A stretch of 6,776 nt of DNA from Hyphomicrobiales bacterium (GTDB taxonomy: Bacteria; Pseudomonadota; Alphaproteobacteria; Rhizobiales; Afifellaceae). Positions 6,124 to 6,776 of this stretch are shown one piece after another. The notes under the pieces are model-generated. The model ran no database searches, had not been told where the DNA came from, and worked only from the letters and a program-made list of their open reading frames with translations. The stretch covers positions 1 through 6,776 of the forward strand of contig JACCSN010000478.1 of the NCBI GenBank assembly GCA_013812985.1, written 5' to 3'. Both the position numbers and the translations under genes were made by a program. Numbering within the stretch: position 1 is the first letter of the stretch; each line of letters opens with the position of its first letter.

Positions 6124-6776
6124 TCAGAAATCGAACTCGCCGATATTGCTCTTGTCGTAGATGAACGGCGCCCCGAGCAGGATCTCGCTGCCGTTCACGA
6201 TCGAAAGCTTCCCGAGCCGGCCAGCTTCCAGCTCCTTCGTTTCGGCCGTCAGCTTGCCGTCCGCGGCTGCGCGCATGGCATGGACCGCCGCATAGCCGAG
6301 GTCGACCGGGTTCCACAGCACGACCGACTTGACGCAATCCGATTCGACATAGGGCCGCATGGCGTTCGGCGTGGCGAGGCCGACGACGGCGACCTTGCCG
6401 CACAGCCCGGCCTGGGTGACCGCCTCGGCGGATGCAGGCGTGGCGACCGACGTCATGCCGAACATGCCCTTCATCTCGTCGCCGTATTTGTTGATGAGCG
6501 TGGAAGCCTGGTTGAAGGACAGGTTGTTGTCCTCCTGCGCTTCCACCGTCTCCAGCCACTTCATGTTCGGGTGGCACGCCGCCTGGTAGGCCTGCATCTC
6601 GGCGATCCAGCGCGCCTGGTTCGGCGTGGTGAAGGTCGAGGTGACGATCGCGAAGGCGCCGTCCTCGCCGATCTCCTTGGCCATGGCGTCCATCAGCGAC
6701 TTGCCGATGCCGTTGAATTCGGCCTGGTTGACGAACCATTCGCGCGCGTCGGGCTGGGAGTTGGCGTCGTAGCCGA
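6124..6776 (-). CDS. Sugar-type ABC transporter periplasmic substrate-binding protein (rhamnose/AI-2-like), N-terminus beyond the window
   Basis: The last 216 or so residues of a periplasmic-binding-protein-like-I family member (Peripl_BP_4 type) that delivers a sugar or sugar-like ligand to an inner-membrane ABC importer. The visible part starts GYDANSQPDAREWFVNQAEF, continues through GIGKSLMDAMAKEIG, then FAIVTSTFTTPNQARWIAEM, a GMFGMTSVATPASAEAV segment, GKVAVVGLATPNAMRPYV, and VVLWNPVDLGYAAVHAM near the C-terminus, ending IGEFDF. The GLATPNAMR and LWNPVDLGY boxes and the final PFIYDKSNI segment are shared with rhamnose-binding (RhaS) and autoinducer-2-binding (LsrB) proteins. The signal peptide and first lobe lie outside. 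The ligand cannot be assigned. Transporter ATPase and permease genes, if clustered, would be to the right of the window, since the gene to its left is pcaF and two hairpins separate them. The internal ATG at 6693 is not the start, because homology continues to the edge. Confidence 0.88.
   Translation of the reverse strand, partial: GYDANSQPDAREWFVNQAEFNGIGKSLMDAMAKEIGEDGAFAIVTSTFTTPNQARWIAEMQAYQAACHPNMKWLETVEAQEDNNLSFNQASTLINKYGDEMKGMFGMTSVATPASAEAVTQAGLCGKVAVVGLATPNAMRPYVESDCVKSVVLWNPVDLGYAAVHAMRAAADGKLTAETKELEAGRLGKLSIVNGSEILLGAPFIYDKSNIGEFDF

Overview
The window looks like chromosome from a high-GC alphaproteobacterium, probably of the Hyphomicrobiales (Bosea-, Chelatococcus- or Methylobacterium-like). 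This rests on base composition, the family resemblance of the proteins, a polyhydroxybutyrate-cycle dehydrogenase, a beta-ketoadipate thiolase, a possible EcfG-type stress promoter and GC-rich intergenic hairpins. The genus cannot be fixed from the sequence alone.

Layout, left to right. On the minus strand, 1-308 is the N-terminal part of ispG (isoprenoid MEP pathway), cut by the window edge. Divergently on the plus strand is a small relBE-type toxin-antitoxin module at 486-971. Both genes appear broken by the loss of a single base, and the family-typical C-termini are readable in the next frame. Only 27 bp later comes an intact D-3-hydroxybutyrate dehydrogenase (999-1778), with every known substrate and catalytic residue in place. 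Next on the plus strand is a roughly 2.1 kb gene (about 1872-4022) for a secreted or periplasmic protein. It has a Pro/Ala-rich linker and a C-terminal domain carrying HxxE, DPNR and LHSN motifs in the order seen in M14-type zinc carboxypeptidases. I do not recognise it as a characterised family.

The right half is entirely on the minus strand: a YciE/DUF892 ferritin-like stress protein (4100-4645) with a possible EcfG promoter just upstream, the 3-oxoadipyl-CoA thiolase pcaF (4768-5976), and the C-terminal two-thirds of a sugar-type ABC transporter substrate-binding protein (6124-6776, running off the edge). Two GC-rich hairpins fill the gap between the last two.

The genes do not form one pathway. 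Two connect to acyl-CoA and ketone metabolism: hydroxybutyrate to acetoacetate, and 3-oxoadipyl-CoA to succinyl-CoA plus acetyl-CoA. The rest are housekeeping, stress, transport or unknown. I see no CRISPR array, RNA gene, insertion sequence or obvious new defence system. The points most worth checking are the doubly frameshifted relBE locus, the M14-like secreted protein and the stress-type promoter of the DUF892 gene.
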